Positions 34,168-43,463 of a stretch of 53,588 bases of DNA are shown here, in pieces. The stretch's first letter is position 1; every line of letters starts with the position of its first letter. The position numbers and the translations under genes were made by a program. The DNA comes from an uncultured Clostridia bacterium (lineage in GTDB: Bacteria > Bacillota > Clostridia > TANB77 > CAG-508): assembly GCA_934178555.1 (NCBI GenBank), contig CAKPQL010000010.1, forward strand, positions 1 to 53,588, in the 5' to 3' direction. A model generated the notes under the pieces. That model was not told the origin of the DNA. It worked only from the letters and a program-made list of their open reading frames with translations, and did no database searches.

Positions 34168-34275
34168 AATTAAAATATGTTATTTAAAATCTGTAATACC
34201 ATAGTTATTGCATAATATAGCGGATTACGTTAAAGCAATCCGTAAATAAAAAGGAAAATATAGGAGGTAATTTTG

Positions 34276-35124
34276 ATGAGTGAAGTAACTTCATATTTAT
34301 TTGAAACAAAAGCGTTAAAAATTTGTCCAGAAAATAAGCCATTTTGGTATACATCAGGGAAAATTGGACCTTATTTTATTAATACACATTTTATTTATGG
34401 TAGTGAGCAAGAAGCGAGTGATTTGTTAAAATTTATAGATGTTGAAAAAGAGAACAAACAAGAGATGCCAAAGAAAATATTTGAAAGAACAATGAATCAA
34501 TACAAAACGAATAAAATATATAAAACAGTAATAGATGAGATGATACAAAAAATAAAAGAGAATATAAGTATAGAAGAAATTGATTTTATATCAGGTGGAG
34601 AAAGAAGAGATTGGTTTTTTTCCTATGCAATATCAAATTTACTAGGAAAACCACATATAACAATATTTAAAGATTTATCAACAGTTATTACCGATGACAA
34701 TGGGAATAAAATAGATGCAGAAGTTGTAAATAAAAAAGTTTTGCATACAGCAGATTTAATAACAGAAGCGTCAAGTTATATAAGAGCATGGATACCAGCT
34801 ATAAAGAATTTAGGTGCAAAAATATGTTGGAGTATTGCTGTAGTTGATAGAATGCAAGGAGGAAAAGATAAATTAGAAGCAGAAGGTATAAAATCTTTAG
34901 AAATCATAAAGGTTGATAATGATTTGTTTAATGAAGCATATAAATTAAATATAATAAGTAAAGAACAATTAGATATGTTGATAAAGTTTAAAGCAAATCC
35001 TGATGAAACAATGAGAAACTTTTTAATAGCTCATCCAGAATTCTTAGATGAAGCTTTAAAATCTGATGAAAAAACTGCTGGAAGAGCAAAACTTTGCGTT
35101 GATGGAAATTTGTATAATTTGTAA
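34276..35124 (+). CDS. Orotate phosphoribosyltransferase-like protein
   Basis: A 282-residue protein. Its position, divergent from pyrC, and segments such as KPFWYTSGKIGPYFINTHF (typical for PyrE-like proteins), FISGGERRDWFFSYAISNLL and a PRPP-loop-like stretch VLHTADLITEAS support a phosphoribosyltransferase role in pyrimidine synthesis. It is longer than classical PyrE (about 210) and its PRPP loop has AD where two acidic residues are usual. It belongs to the long clostridial group, and orotate as substrate is inferred. The ATG at 34276 lies eight bases after AGGAGG. Confidence 0.7.
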   Translation: MSEVTSYLFETKALKICPENKPFWYTSGKIGPYFINTHFIYGSEQEASDLLKFIDVEKENKQEMPKKIFERTMNQYKTNKIYKTVIDEMIQKIKENISIEEIDFISGGERRDWFFSYAISNLLGKPHITIFKDLSTVITDDNGNKIDAEVVNKKVLHTADLITEASSYIRAWIPAIKNLGAKICWSIAVVDRMQGGKDKLEAEGIKSLEIIKVDNDLFNEAYKLNIISKEQLDMLIKFKANPDETMRNFLIAHPEFLDEALKSDEKTAGRAKLCVDGNLYNL

Positions 35125-35142
35125 GAAAATAAGCAGTTTTTG

Positions 35143-35166
35143 GAGTGCATTTTGCACTCTTTTTTT
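35143..35166 (+). terminator. Terminator after the pyrE-like gene
   Basis: GAGTGCA / TGCACTC with a TTT loop, then seven T. Confidence 0.92.
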
Positions 35167-35190
35167 GCCTATTTTTACCCATTTGTGTAA

Positions 35191-35219
35191 TTGACAAAAA
35201 AACATTTTTAAGATATAAT
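35191..35219 (+). promoter_or_regulatory. Strong promoter for tsaC/sua5
   Basis: Perfect TTGACA and TATAAT with 17-base spacing. Transcription should begin near 35226. Confidence 0.8.
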
Positions 35220-35258
35220 TAGTTATATTTGCGTGCTGAAAAAAAGGGGGAGATTAGT

Positions 35259-36299
35259 ATTATTACCGAATATTACGATTGGAAAGATATGGTAAATGAA
35301 AGAGAATTAAAAAATTGTGCTAAAATAATTATTAATAATGGGATAATAGTATTTCCTACAGAAACGGTATATGGAATTGCAGCAAATGCATTAAGTACAG
35401 AAGCAGTAAAAAAAATATATGTAGCAAAAGGAAGACCTGTAGATAATCCTCTTATAGTTCATATAGCAAATAAAAAACAAATCGAGGAAATATGTGTAAT
35501 AGAGAATGAGATAGAACAAAAATTGATAAATGCATTTATGCCAGGACCATTTACGTTGATACTAAAAAAGAAGAATGTTATACCTGATATTGTATCAGCT
35601 TCTTTAGATACGGTTGGAATAAGAATGCCAAGCAATATAATTGCAAATAGATTTATAAAAGAATGTGGAGTGCCAATAGCTGCACCAAGTGCTAATGTAT
35701 CTGGAAAACCAAGTGGTACTATTGTAGAAGATATCAAATATGAACTTGATGGAAAAGTTGATGCAATAATAGATGGAGGAATATCAGATATCGGATTAGA
35801 ATCTACAGTGGTTAAAGTTATAAATGGAGTACCAGAAATACTAAGACCAGGAAAAATAACTAAAGAAGATATATTAGGAGTAATTGGAAAAGTAAATGTA
35901 AATAATAAGGTCTTAGATAAGGTAGAAAAAGACGAAAAAGTTGAAAGTCCTGGAATGAAGCATAGGCATTATGCACCAAATACCAAGTGCGTATTAGTTG
36001 ACATTTTAAATGAGCAAATTCAAATAGACAAAGTAAATGAACTTGTAAACAAAAACAAAGATGTATGTGTAATTGGATTTAATGAAGATAAGGAAAGAAT
36101 AAATTGTAAAAATTATATATCAATAGGAAATAGAGGTAATTTAGAAGAATTTTCTAAAAGAATATACACCGAATTAAGAAAAGTAGATAGATATAATGTA
36201 TCGCTAGTAATAATAGAAGGCGTAAGTAAAGAAGGATTAGGACTCGCAATAATGAATAGACTTATAAGAACATGTGAATATAATGTTGTTAAAGCATGA
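35259..36299 (+). CDS. ywlC: L-threonylcarbamoyladenylate synthase (Sua5/YwlC type)
   Basis: About 346 residues. The YrdC/TsaC domain has FPTETVYG, KGRPVDNPLIVHI and APSANVSGKPSG; a C-terminal Sua5 domain begins at SPGMKHRHYAP. It makes the TC-AMP used for t6A37 in tRNAs reading ANN codons. The start is uncertain. The ribosome site AAGGGGGAG (35244-35252) points to ATT at 35259 or 35262. The only upstream canonical start, TTG at 35229, would lie at the very 5' end of the predicted transcript, and ATG at 35289 would drop the family's N-terminal residues. It ends with TGA. Confidence 0.9.
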   Translation: MITEYYDWKDMVNERELKNCAKIIINNGIIVFPTETVYGIAANALSTEAVKKIYVAKGRPVDNPLIVHIANKKQIEEICVIENEIEQKLINAFMPGPFTLILKKKNVIPDIVSASLDTVGIRMPSNIIANRFIKECGVPIAAPSANVSGKPSGTIVEDIKYELDGKVDAIIDGGISDIGLESTVVKVINGVPEILRPGKITKEDILGVIGKVNVNNKVLDKVEKDEKVESPGMKHRHYAPNTKCVLVDILNEQIQIDKVNELVNKNKDVCVIGFNEDKERINCKNYISIGNRGNLEEFSKRIYTELRKVDRYNVSLVIIEGVSKEGLGLAIMNRLIRTCEYNVVKA

Positions 36300-36357
36300 A
36301 ACTTTTTTGTTAGATGAAGAGTTTTAATATTAGTAAAATTAATGAAGGAGTTTTATA

Positions 36358-37614
36358 ATGAAAAAATCTGTTGAATTCGGAATAGGCTTTATTACTGGAA
36401 GACCTAATGTATGCAAGATTATAAATTCATATTACAAAGATATATTAAATCAGTTAGATAGATACAAGACAAATGTAAATTTAACTATTTATATTTTATA
36501 TGATTTGGATTATCAAAAAACTAAAGTAGAAGATTACTACCAAATATTACCGGAAGCTAAAAATAATATTAGAATAAAATATGTAGATGAAGAATGTATA
36601 AAAGAAGAAAAAGAAAAATTAATAAATGAAAATGGATTGGAAAGAAATGAAATAGATTTATTATTTGGAAAAGGATATGCAAAATCAAGGAATGCAATAA
36701 TGTATTTTGCCTTAAAAGATAGTATTGATTACTTAATGTTTTGGGACGATGATGAATATCCATTAGCTAATATAAGAAATGACAATAAAGAAATAGAATG
36801 GGTAAAACAAGATAATTTGTTAGCTCATTTAAATAATATAGAGAATGCAGAAGTAACAATGGGATATCGTTGTGGTATAATGTCACCGATACCATATGTT
36901 GAGTTTAAAAGCCAAGAGCAAGAAGAAGATTTTAAAATGTACATAGATGCTATCAGTAATGAAGCGGTGTCCTGGGAGAAGATAAAAACGAGACTAAAGA
37001 ATGATAATATGATTACGTATGCTGAACCAGAAATATTAGAGAGTAATGAAGCTGTAAAAATGGAAGGCGTAGGAATAGATAATTGGTTATTAGCTTCTGG
37101 AATTTGTATAAATTTACAACAGATAGATAAAATTCCGGCTTTTTATAATCCGCCTAACGCACGTGGAGAAGATGCGTTCTTTTCTACATGGCTTAGAAAC
37201 GAAAGAGTATTAAGAGTTCCTACGTATCATTTTCACGATGGGTTCTTAAAATATACTGAACTAATGGATAAAAAGTATCCTAAAAAATTGAAGAAAGCAG
37301 GCAATAATGATATAGGAGTAGAAAAGAGGTTCTTGCAAGCTTCGATTGGATGGATGAAATATAAGCCTTTATTGATATATATAACGGATAGAGAAATTTA
37401 TAATCAAAGGTTAGAGATAATAAGAAAAAAATTAGAATATAGTATTCCAAAAATGAATGAGATATTCAAAAGTGTTGATTTTTCAATACTTCTGAAAGAG
37501 TTAGATAATTATAATATGAGTGTAGAAAAGGATTATGATGAATATATTAAAACAAATGAAGTATGGAAAAAAGTTAGAGATATATTAAAAAATGTTGTAT
37601 GTAATGGGGGATGA
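36358..37614 (+). CDS. Putative glycosyltransferase (GT-A-like)
   Basis: A 418-residue cytosolic protein. It opens with GIGFITGRPN, and a sequence of alternating strands leads to LMFWDDDEYP, a DxD-type nucleotide-sugar/metal site at about residue 127. Further on, ARGEDAFFSTWL resembles the acceptor-side acidic motif of GT-A enzymes, followed by HFHDGF. It lacks membrane helices. With the GNAT gene 3 bases downstream and another glycosyltransferase after it, it forms a small glycan-modification group. Sugar and acceptor are unknown. Confidence 0.7.
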   Translation: MKKSVEFGIGFITGRPNVCKIINSYYKDILNQLDRYKTNVNLTIYILYDLDYQKTKVEDYYQILPEAKNNIRIKYVDEECIKEEKEKLINENGLERNEIDLLFGKGYAKSRNAIMYFALKDSIDYLMFWDDDEYPLANIRNDNKEIEWVKQDNLLAHLNNIENAEVTMGYRCGIMSPIPYVEFKSQEQEEDFKMYIDAISNEAVSWEKIKTRLKNDNMITYAEPEILESNEAVKMEGVGIDNWLLASGICINLQQIDKIPAFYNPPNARGEDAFFSTWLRNERVLRVPTYHFHDGFLKYTELMDKKYPKKLKKAGNNDIGVEKRFLQASIGWMKYKPLLIYITDREIYNQRLEIIRKKLEYSIPKMNEIFKSVDFSILLKELDNYNMSVEKDYDEYIKTNEVWKKVRDILKNVVCNGG

Positions 37615-37617
37615 TAT

Positions 37618-38082
37618 ATGATTAGAATTGAACAATATTCAGAAAAATATAGAGAAAAAGTAATAGAATTTTTTTTACAAATATGTGTTGATGAGTTTGG
37701 ATTTGAAGAATGGAAAGAAGATATAATAAATATGGATAATCATACATATGAAAATAGTGGAGGAAATTTCTGGCTTGCAATAAATGATGAATATGATGTT
37801 GTAGGAACTATTGCGTTAAAAAATAAAGGACAAGCAGTAGGAGAATTAAAAAGTATGTATGTTCATAAACCTTATAGAGGGCAAAATTTAGCACAAAAGT
37901 TGTTAGATGGATTAATTAATTATGCTAGTAATTATGAAAAAATTATTTTAGATACATATAAAAAATTTGAAAGAGCAATAGGATTCTATGAAAAAAATGG
38001 ATTTTGTAATGTTGAAAGTAGTGGAGATAAGCTGATTTATGAAAAGATTATAAATAAAACTGCTAATGAAATTTGTTGCTAA
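37618..38082 (+). CDS. GNAT-family N-acetyltransferase
   Basis: A 154-residue acetyltransferase. The acetyl-CoA-binding motif A is visible as SMYVHKPYRGQNLAQKLLDG (about residues 80-99: V-x-x-x-x-R-G-x-x-x-A form), and motif B as AIGFYEKNGF. The substrate is unknown. It is in tight array with glycosyltransferase genes before and after, so it may acetylate a sugar or amino sugar. Confidence 0.85.
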   Translation: MIRIEQYSEKYREKVIEFFLQICVDEFGFEEWKEDIINMDNHTYENSGGNFWLAINDEYDVVGTIALKNKGQAVGELKSMYVHKPYRGQNLAQKLLDGLINYASNYEKIILDTYKKFERAIGFYEKNGFCNVESSGDKLIYEKIINKTANEICC

Positions 38083-38096
38083 TTAGGAGGTTTTTG

Positions 38097-39113
38097 ATGG
38101 AAGAAAATTTAATTAGTATAATTGTTCCTGTGTATAAAGTAGAAAAATATTTAAGTAAATGCCTAGATAGTATTGTTTGCCAAACATACAAAAAAATAGA
38201 AATAATATTAGTTGATGATGGATCTCCAGATAATTCAGGTAATATATGTGAAGAATATGCTGCAAAGGACAACAGAATAAAGGTTATACATAAAGAAAAT
38301 GGAGGCTTGTCAGATGCACGAAATGCTGGTTTAAAAATTGCTACAGGAGAGTATATTGGCTTTGTAGACAGTGATGATTATATAGAAGAAGATATGTTTG
38401 AAACAATGTATAAATTAATCAAAATGTATGATGCAGACATATCAATAGTTTCATATAAAGAATGGAAAAATGGAAGAGTTTTGAATGATATGAATTCTGA
38501 GGAATTGGACTTATATAATAAGGTTGAAGCAATAAGAGAATTGCTGATTGATTCTAAGATTCAGAGTTATATGTGGAATAAATTATTTAAAAGACAATTA
38601 TTTGAAAATACAGAATTCCCTCTTGGTAAAAATTTTGAAGATATTGCTACTACATTAAAAATATTTGAAAAATGTGAGAAAATAGTAAGAGTGGAAACAG
38701 CCAAATATAATTATATAAGAAGGGACGATAGCATAATAGGAAATAGAAGTTATAAGACGTATAATGATTATTTGGATGTAATATTAGATAAATATTTATA
38801 TTTATTTAATAAATATCCTGAAATAGAGGAGTATAACGCTTATAACTTCATAATAAATATGATATGGGTATATACGATTATTGTATATTATGATATACGT
38901 GACTTATATGGAAAGTACGAAGAGTATTATAAGCTATTAAAAAAATTGGTAATTAAATATGATTACACAGTACAGAAGGAACTAGATGATTATAACAAAG
39001 CAATATTACATATGCTTATGTTAGATAAAGATGCTTCAATTCCAGCAATAAAAGCATTATATGATAGTTTTAGAGTAAAAAGGGAAAGTGGAGAATTTTT
39101 AAAGCAAATATAG
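38097..39113 (+). CDS. Family 2 glycosyltransferase
   Basis: A 338-residue GT2 enzyme. It begins ISIIVPVYKVEKYL, followed by LVDDGSPDNSG, NGGLSDARNAGL and the DxD-type VDSDDYIEEDMF. The catalytic half is standard, and the C-terminal half is helical without a clear membrane anchor. The ATG at 38097 is eight bases after AGGAGG, and open codons upstream overlap the previous gene. It probably builds a capsule, teichoic or lipid-linked glycan. Confidence 0.9.
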   Translation: MEENLISIIVPVYKVEKYLSKCLDSIVCQTYKKIEIILVDDGSPDNSGNICEEYAAKDNRIKVIHKENGGLSDARNAGLKIATGEYIGFVDSDDYIEEDMFETMYKLIKMYDADISIVSYKEWKNGRVLNDMNSEELDLYNKVEAIRELLIDSKIQSYMWNKLFKRQLFENTEFPLGKNFEDIATTLKIFEKCEKIVRVETAKYNYIRRDDSIIGNRSYKTYNDYLDVILDKYLYLFNKYPEIEEYNAYNFIINMIWVYTIIVYYDIRDLYGKYEEYYKLLKKLVIKYDYTVQKELDDYNKAILHMLMLDKDASIPAIKALYDSFRVKRESGEFLKQI

Positions 39114-39118
39114 CATAA

Positions 39119-39154
39119 AACCAGTGGACTATAAAATAGTTCACTGGTTTTTTT
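39119..39154. terminator. Bidirectional terminator between convergent genes
   Basis: AACCAGTG and CACTGGTT with inner ACTAT / ATAGT form a long stem with A-rich and T-rich flanks. Confidence 0.88.
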
Positions 39155-39165
39155 ATAAAATATAC

Positions 39166-41616
39166 TTATTCAATAGATTTTAGAGATTCAATCATATCAA
39201 CTTTTTTTAAAGAAAAATGTATAAATATATTTACAATAACTGCACAAATAGCAGTTATAACAACCGCGTAAATGTAGCTAATAAATTTTATATCTGTGCT
39301 AAACATAATTAAATCTACTTCACAGGTTTTTATTATATATCCTTCTAGAAAATAACCAAATATTAAACCTAGTGCAATACCAATAGTAGTTAATATGGTA
39401 CTCTCTCTATAAATATATGCAGAAACTTCTTTATCATAAAAACCTAAAACTTTAATGGTTGCAATTTCTCTTATTCTTTCACTGATATTTGTTGTGCTTA
39501 GATTATAAAGTACAACAAATGCTAATGCAGCAGCAGAAATAATAAGTACCCAAACGATTGAATTTAAGCTATCAAATGTCTTATCTAAAGAATATCTAGA
39601 ATTGTCAAGTTGTACAACTGCAGATACAGAAGCGTTTTGTAGTAATTCTTGGGCTAATTCGTTTTGTGCAGTTTCGCTTATTTGAGCATTAGCGAATATC
39701 ATATTGTAAGTATAAGGAATGTTGGTTAAATTTTCATAAAGTTTACTATTCATATACACGTAATGATATACATAATTTTCTGCAATTGCACCAATTTTAG
39801 CTTCTACTGAAAATCCGTTAATAGGAATTTGTATTGTATCTCCAACATTTACGTTTAGTAATGTAGATAGTTTTTCTGTAATTATTACAGAATCATCTGA
39901 TAGATGAAGTGCTTCTTTTGTAATTCTGTTTTGTAAATTTATAATGTTTTCAAGTGTAGTAGAGTTTTTGGTTACAAGCACATAAGAGTCTACAGAAATG
40001 TTATTGGCAGATATATTTGTGCTATTTAATTTTACATTTGAGTAAGATATATTGTTTTTGTCTAATATGGCGTTTACACTTCCTAGATTTCCGTTTTCTC
40101 TAAGTCCTATTTGAAAATTAAATTTATATATTCCATCAAATTGCTTTGGAACAAGTGCTGTAACAGAATCTTTTATTCCAAAACCTGTTACAACTAAAGC
40201 GGTACAGCCAGCAATGCCAATGATTGTCATATAAAATTTCTTCTTATATCTAAAAATATTTCTACAGGTTACTTTTTGAGTAAAGTTTAATCTTTTCCAT
40301 ATAAATTTAATTTTTTCTAAAAATATTCTTTTTCCTAATTTAGGTGCTTTAGGTCTCATCAAACTAGCGGGGTATTGTAGCATTTCTGATGTGCAAGAGT
40401 ACAAAGTAGCGATGAGTGTGCATAATAAAGAAATTAACCCTGCAGTTATTGGAATATAGGGATTAAATTGTAATGAAACTTTAGGGATATTGTACATAAT
40501 GGAATATGCATTAGCAATAATTCTAGGAATAATATTAATTCCTATAAAAGCACCTATAATACTACCAATTATAGTAGCAAGTGTTGCATATAAGATATAT
40601 TTTATTGCAATAGAGAAGTTAGAGTACCCAAGAGCTTTTAATGTACCTATTTGTAATCGTTGTTCTTCTATCATTCTAGTCATAGAGGTTAAGCAAACCA
40701 AAGCAGATACTATAAAAAATATTATAGGAAATACCTTGCTTATTGCATCTATTTTTTCTGCATTACTTTTATATTCAGAATAACCTATGTTATTATCCCT
40801 TGAAAAAGTATATAGAGTAGGGTGTTGAAGTTGGGAAATGTATAAATTAGAGTTTGGCAAACTTTGATATAATGCAACAGTAGAATTATATCTATCATCA
40901 TTTATTTGTTTAGATATATTTTCTAATTTAGTTTTAACAGAATTTATATAATCGGAGTAAGAATTACTATAAGTAAGAAATTTATCAGGATTTTTTAATG
41001 TGATATATAATTCGGTATAAACATTAGATTTTATAATTTCAGGTTGAATATATATATAACCAGATATTTTGCCGTTACCAATTTGAGAGGTTCCTCTGTC
41101 AATAGAAATATATAAAGGTGAATGTATTTTCCCAACTACTTTTAGTGTAGATTGAGTTAAAAAATTATCATTGTTAATATAAATGAAATCACCAATATTA
41201 AGCGGCAATTTATCATCAACTAAAATTTCATTTGGATTGTTTGGAAAATCTCCCTCCAATATAGTTAGTTTGTTTACGTCATTACTGATAGCGTAAGCTT
41301 TTATAACATGTTCAGAGTTATTTAAGTTTACAATTATATCTTTTGAATATGAAGGATATATATTTTCTACTTCATCTATATTATTTTTTATAATATCTAT
41401 TGAAGAATCTGTGAAACCTAATGTAGATACTAAAGTAAAATCCATAAAATTGGATTCTTCAAAATATTTACTAGCAGTATATTTCATTGATGGAGTTGTT
41501 GCCTTTATTCCTGAGAAAAATCCTACACCAAGAATTACAATTAAAACAATAGAGATAAACCTTTTTCTATTTACATGGATTTCTTTAAAGAAATCTTTAA
41601 CTAATGAAGAATTCAT
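39166..41616 (-). CDS. FtsX/MacB-type ABC transporter permease
   Basis: An 816-residue membrane protein. An N-terminal helix (about residues 18-38) is followed by a large extracellular domain and three helices (about 295-410), with the FtsX-core pattern RMIEEQRLQIGTLKALGYS. A second membrane-anchored half ends in three more helices with RIREIATIKVLGFYDKEV. This duplicated FtsX layout (two repeats) is typical of MacB-like exporters and lipoprotein or peptide efflux permeases. The ATG at 41616 follows AAAGGAG; GTG at 41625 overlaps it. The ATPase gene lies directly upstream. Confidence 0.9.
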   Translation of the reverse strand: MNSSLVKDFFKEIHVNRKRFISIVLIVILGVGFFSGIKATTPSMKYTASKYFEESNFMDFTLVSTLGFTDSSIDIIKNNIDEVENIYPSYSKDIIVNLNNSEHVIKAYAISNDVNKLTILEGDFPNNPNEILVDDKLPLNIGDFIYINNDNFLTQSTLKVVGKIHSPLYISIDRGTSQIGNGKISGYIYIQPEIIKSNVYTELYITLKNPDKFLTYSNSYSDYINSVKTKLENISKQINDDRYNSTVALYQSLPNSNLYISQLQHPTLYTFSRDNNIGYSEYKSNAEKIDAISKVFPIIFFIVSALVCLTSMTRMIEEQRLQIGTLKALGYSNFSIAIKYILYATLATIIGSIIGAFIGINIIPRIIANAYSIMYNIPKVSLQFNPYIPITAGLISLLCTLIATLYSCTSEMLQYPASLMRPKAPKLGKRIFLEKIKFIWKRLNFTQKVTCRNIFRYKKKFYMTIIGIAGCTALVVTGFGIKDSVTALVPKQFDGIYKFNFQIGLRENGNLGSVNAILDKNNISYSNVKLNSTNISANNISVDSYVLVTKNSTTLENIINLQNRITKEALHLSDDSVIITEKLSTLLNVNVGDTIQIPINGFSVEAKIGAIAENYVYHYVYMNSKLYENLTNIPYTYNMIFANAQISETAQNELAQELLQNASVSAVVQLDNSRYSLDKTFDSLNSIVWVLIISAAALAFVVLYNLSTTNISERIREIATIKVLGFYDKEVSAYIYRESTILTTIGIALGLIFGYFLEGYIIKTCEVDLIMFSTDIKFISYIYAVVITAICAVIVNIFIHFSLKKVDMIESLKSIE

Positions 41617-41670
41617 TAACGCCACTCCTTTTATAGCAATATTATTTGTACTAAAAATATTATTAAAAAA

Positions 41671-42372
41671 TTACCATTCAATTGTATCTATAGAAACAGG
41701 AGAAGGGTTCTTTTCAACTTTTTGTACTCCACCGTTTTTGAAGTAAATTACTTTGTCTGCCATTGGAGCTATTGCAGAATTATGAGTTATTATTATTACT
41801 GTCATATTCTTGTCCCTTGCCATGCTCTGCAATAATTTAAGAATTTGTTTACCTGTATTATAATCCAAAGCACCAGTGGGTTCGTCACATAGTAAAATTT
41901 TTGGATTTTTAGCAATAGCTCTTGCGATAGCTACTCTTTGCTGTTCTCCACCGGATAATTGCGAAGGAAAATTGTTTGTTCTATTTTCAAGTCCAACTTG
42001 TTTTAATACTAAATTTGGTTCAATTGAATTATTGCAAATTTGAGTTGCAAGTTCTACATTTTCTAATGCTGTTAGATTTTGAACTAAGTTATAAAATTGA
42101 AAAACAAAACCAATATCATTTCTTCTGTATTTTGTTAATTGCTTTTTATTCAAATTACTTATATTTTTATTATCAACTATTATTTTACCAGAACTTATGG
42201 TATCCATTCCACCAAGGAGATTTAAAGCTGTTGTTTTACCAGCACCACTAGGACCAATAATAACTGTAAGTTCTCCCTTATCTATTTCAAAAGATGTATT
42301 TTCTAATGCTTTTATAGAAACTTCACCCATTTTATATTCTTTACAAACATCTTTAAATTCTATATAAGACAA
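41671..42372 (-). CDS. ABC transporter ATP-binding protein (MacB/LolD type)
   Basis: A 233-residue ATPase with Walker A GPSGAGKTT, Q-loop FVFQFYNL, signature LSGGEQQR, Walker B ILLCDEPTGALD and a switch His (IIITHN). The sequence fits the MacB/LolD/YknY subfamily, whose permeases are FtsX-like as encoded next. Together they would form an export or mechanotransmission complex. The substrate is unknown. Confidence 0.95.
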   Translation of the reverse strand: MSYIEFKDVCKEYKMGEVSIKALENTSFEIDKGELTVIIGPSGAGKTTALNLLGGMDTISSGKIIVDNKNISNLNKKQLTKYRRNDIGFVFQFYNLVQNLTALENVELATQICNNSIEPNLVLKQVGLENRTNNFPSQLSGGEQQRVAIARAIAKNPKILLCDEPTGALDYNTGKQILKLLQSMARDKNMTVIIITHNSAIAPMADKVIYFKNGGVQKVEKNPSPVSIDTIEW

Positions 42373-42518
42373 AATTATTCACTCCTTTCAAATGTAAATC
42401 AAATTATATATCAGTGTGTAAAATTTTTCAATAAATATTGTAACAAAACATAATGTTTAAACACATAATATTTTGAGCATAATTATTTGTAGAATATAAC
42501 TTGTGAAAGGAAAAGTTT

Positions 42519-43373
42519 ATGAAAGTTGGATTAGCGTTAAGTGGTGGCGGAATTAGAGGAATAGCACATGCAGGAGTATTAAAGGCGTTGGAAGAAAGTA
42601 ACATAAATATAGATATGATAGGTGGAACTAGTTCTGGTAGTTTAGTTGCGTCTTTATATGCTTTGGGATATTCTCCATATTACATATATATATTGTTTAA
42701 GAAGTATGCAGATGATTTAACTAGATTAAATGCATCTTCGATAGCAACAGGAGTAGGAAATTTTTTAATTAATAAAAAAGTAAGCATAAGTGGCTTAAAA
42801 ACAGGGGAAAGTATTGAAGAAACTTACAATAAATTGGCTTTAAAAAAAGGAAAAATAAAGATAAATCAAATAGAGATGCCGATAGTAATACCAGCAGTTG
42901 ATGTTTCAAATTCAAAAGAATATGTTTTTTCTTCTATTTTACCTGAAGGAGAAAACAATGAAAAATATATAACAGATATAACTGTAGGAAAAGCTGTTAG
43001 AGCAAGTTCTAGTTTTCCAGTAGTATTTAGTCCATGTGAATATAAGCAACATTTATTTATAGATGGTGGAGCTCTTAATAATACACCTGCACTAGAAATA
43101 AAAAAACTTGGAGCCAATAAAGTCATATCTGTAAAATTTGATAGTGATACTGTAAATAAAGATAGTAACATAATGGATATTGCAATGAAAGTTGTTGATA
43201 TAATGGGAAGTAAGGTATCCGAGGAAAGTTTGTATATGAGTGATTATGTAATAACTATTCCATCTGATGGAACGGGATTGCTAGAAACATCTAAAATAGA
43301 TTATTGCTATAAATCTGGATATAATACAGTAATAGAACATATTGAGGAAATAAAAAAATCTTTAGAATGTTAA
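42519..43373 (+). CDS. Patatin-like phospholipase
   Basis: A 284-residue patatin-family acyl hydrolase. It has the oxyanion GGGIRGIAHAGVL (residues 9-21), the nucleophile elbow GTSSGS (Ser at about residue 39) and the catalytic Asp in IDGGALNNTP (about residue 187). It has no signal peptide, so it acts in the cytoplasm on lipids or acyl esters. It is similar to the RssA/YlbK-type bacterial proteins. Confidence 0.93.
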   Translation: MKVGLALSGGGIRGIAHAGVLKALEESNINIDMIGGTSSGSLVASLYALGYSPYYIYILFKKYADDLTRLNASSIATGVGNFLINKKVSISGLKTGESIEETYNKLALKKGKIKINQIEMPIVIPAVDVSNSKEYVFSSILPEGENNEKYITDITVGKAVRASSSFPVVFSPCEYKQHLFIDGGALNNTPALEIKKLGANKVISVKFDSDTVNKDSNIMDIAMKVVDIMGSKVSEESLYMSDYVITIPSDGTGLLETSKIDYCYKSGYNTVIEHIEEIKKSLEC

Positions 43374-43463
43374 TCATATTTATAATAACACCTAAATATA
43401 ATGTACAAATTGGTATATATAAATAAATTAGAAGTATATTGATACTAAAAAGAAGGTGTTAGA

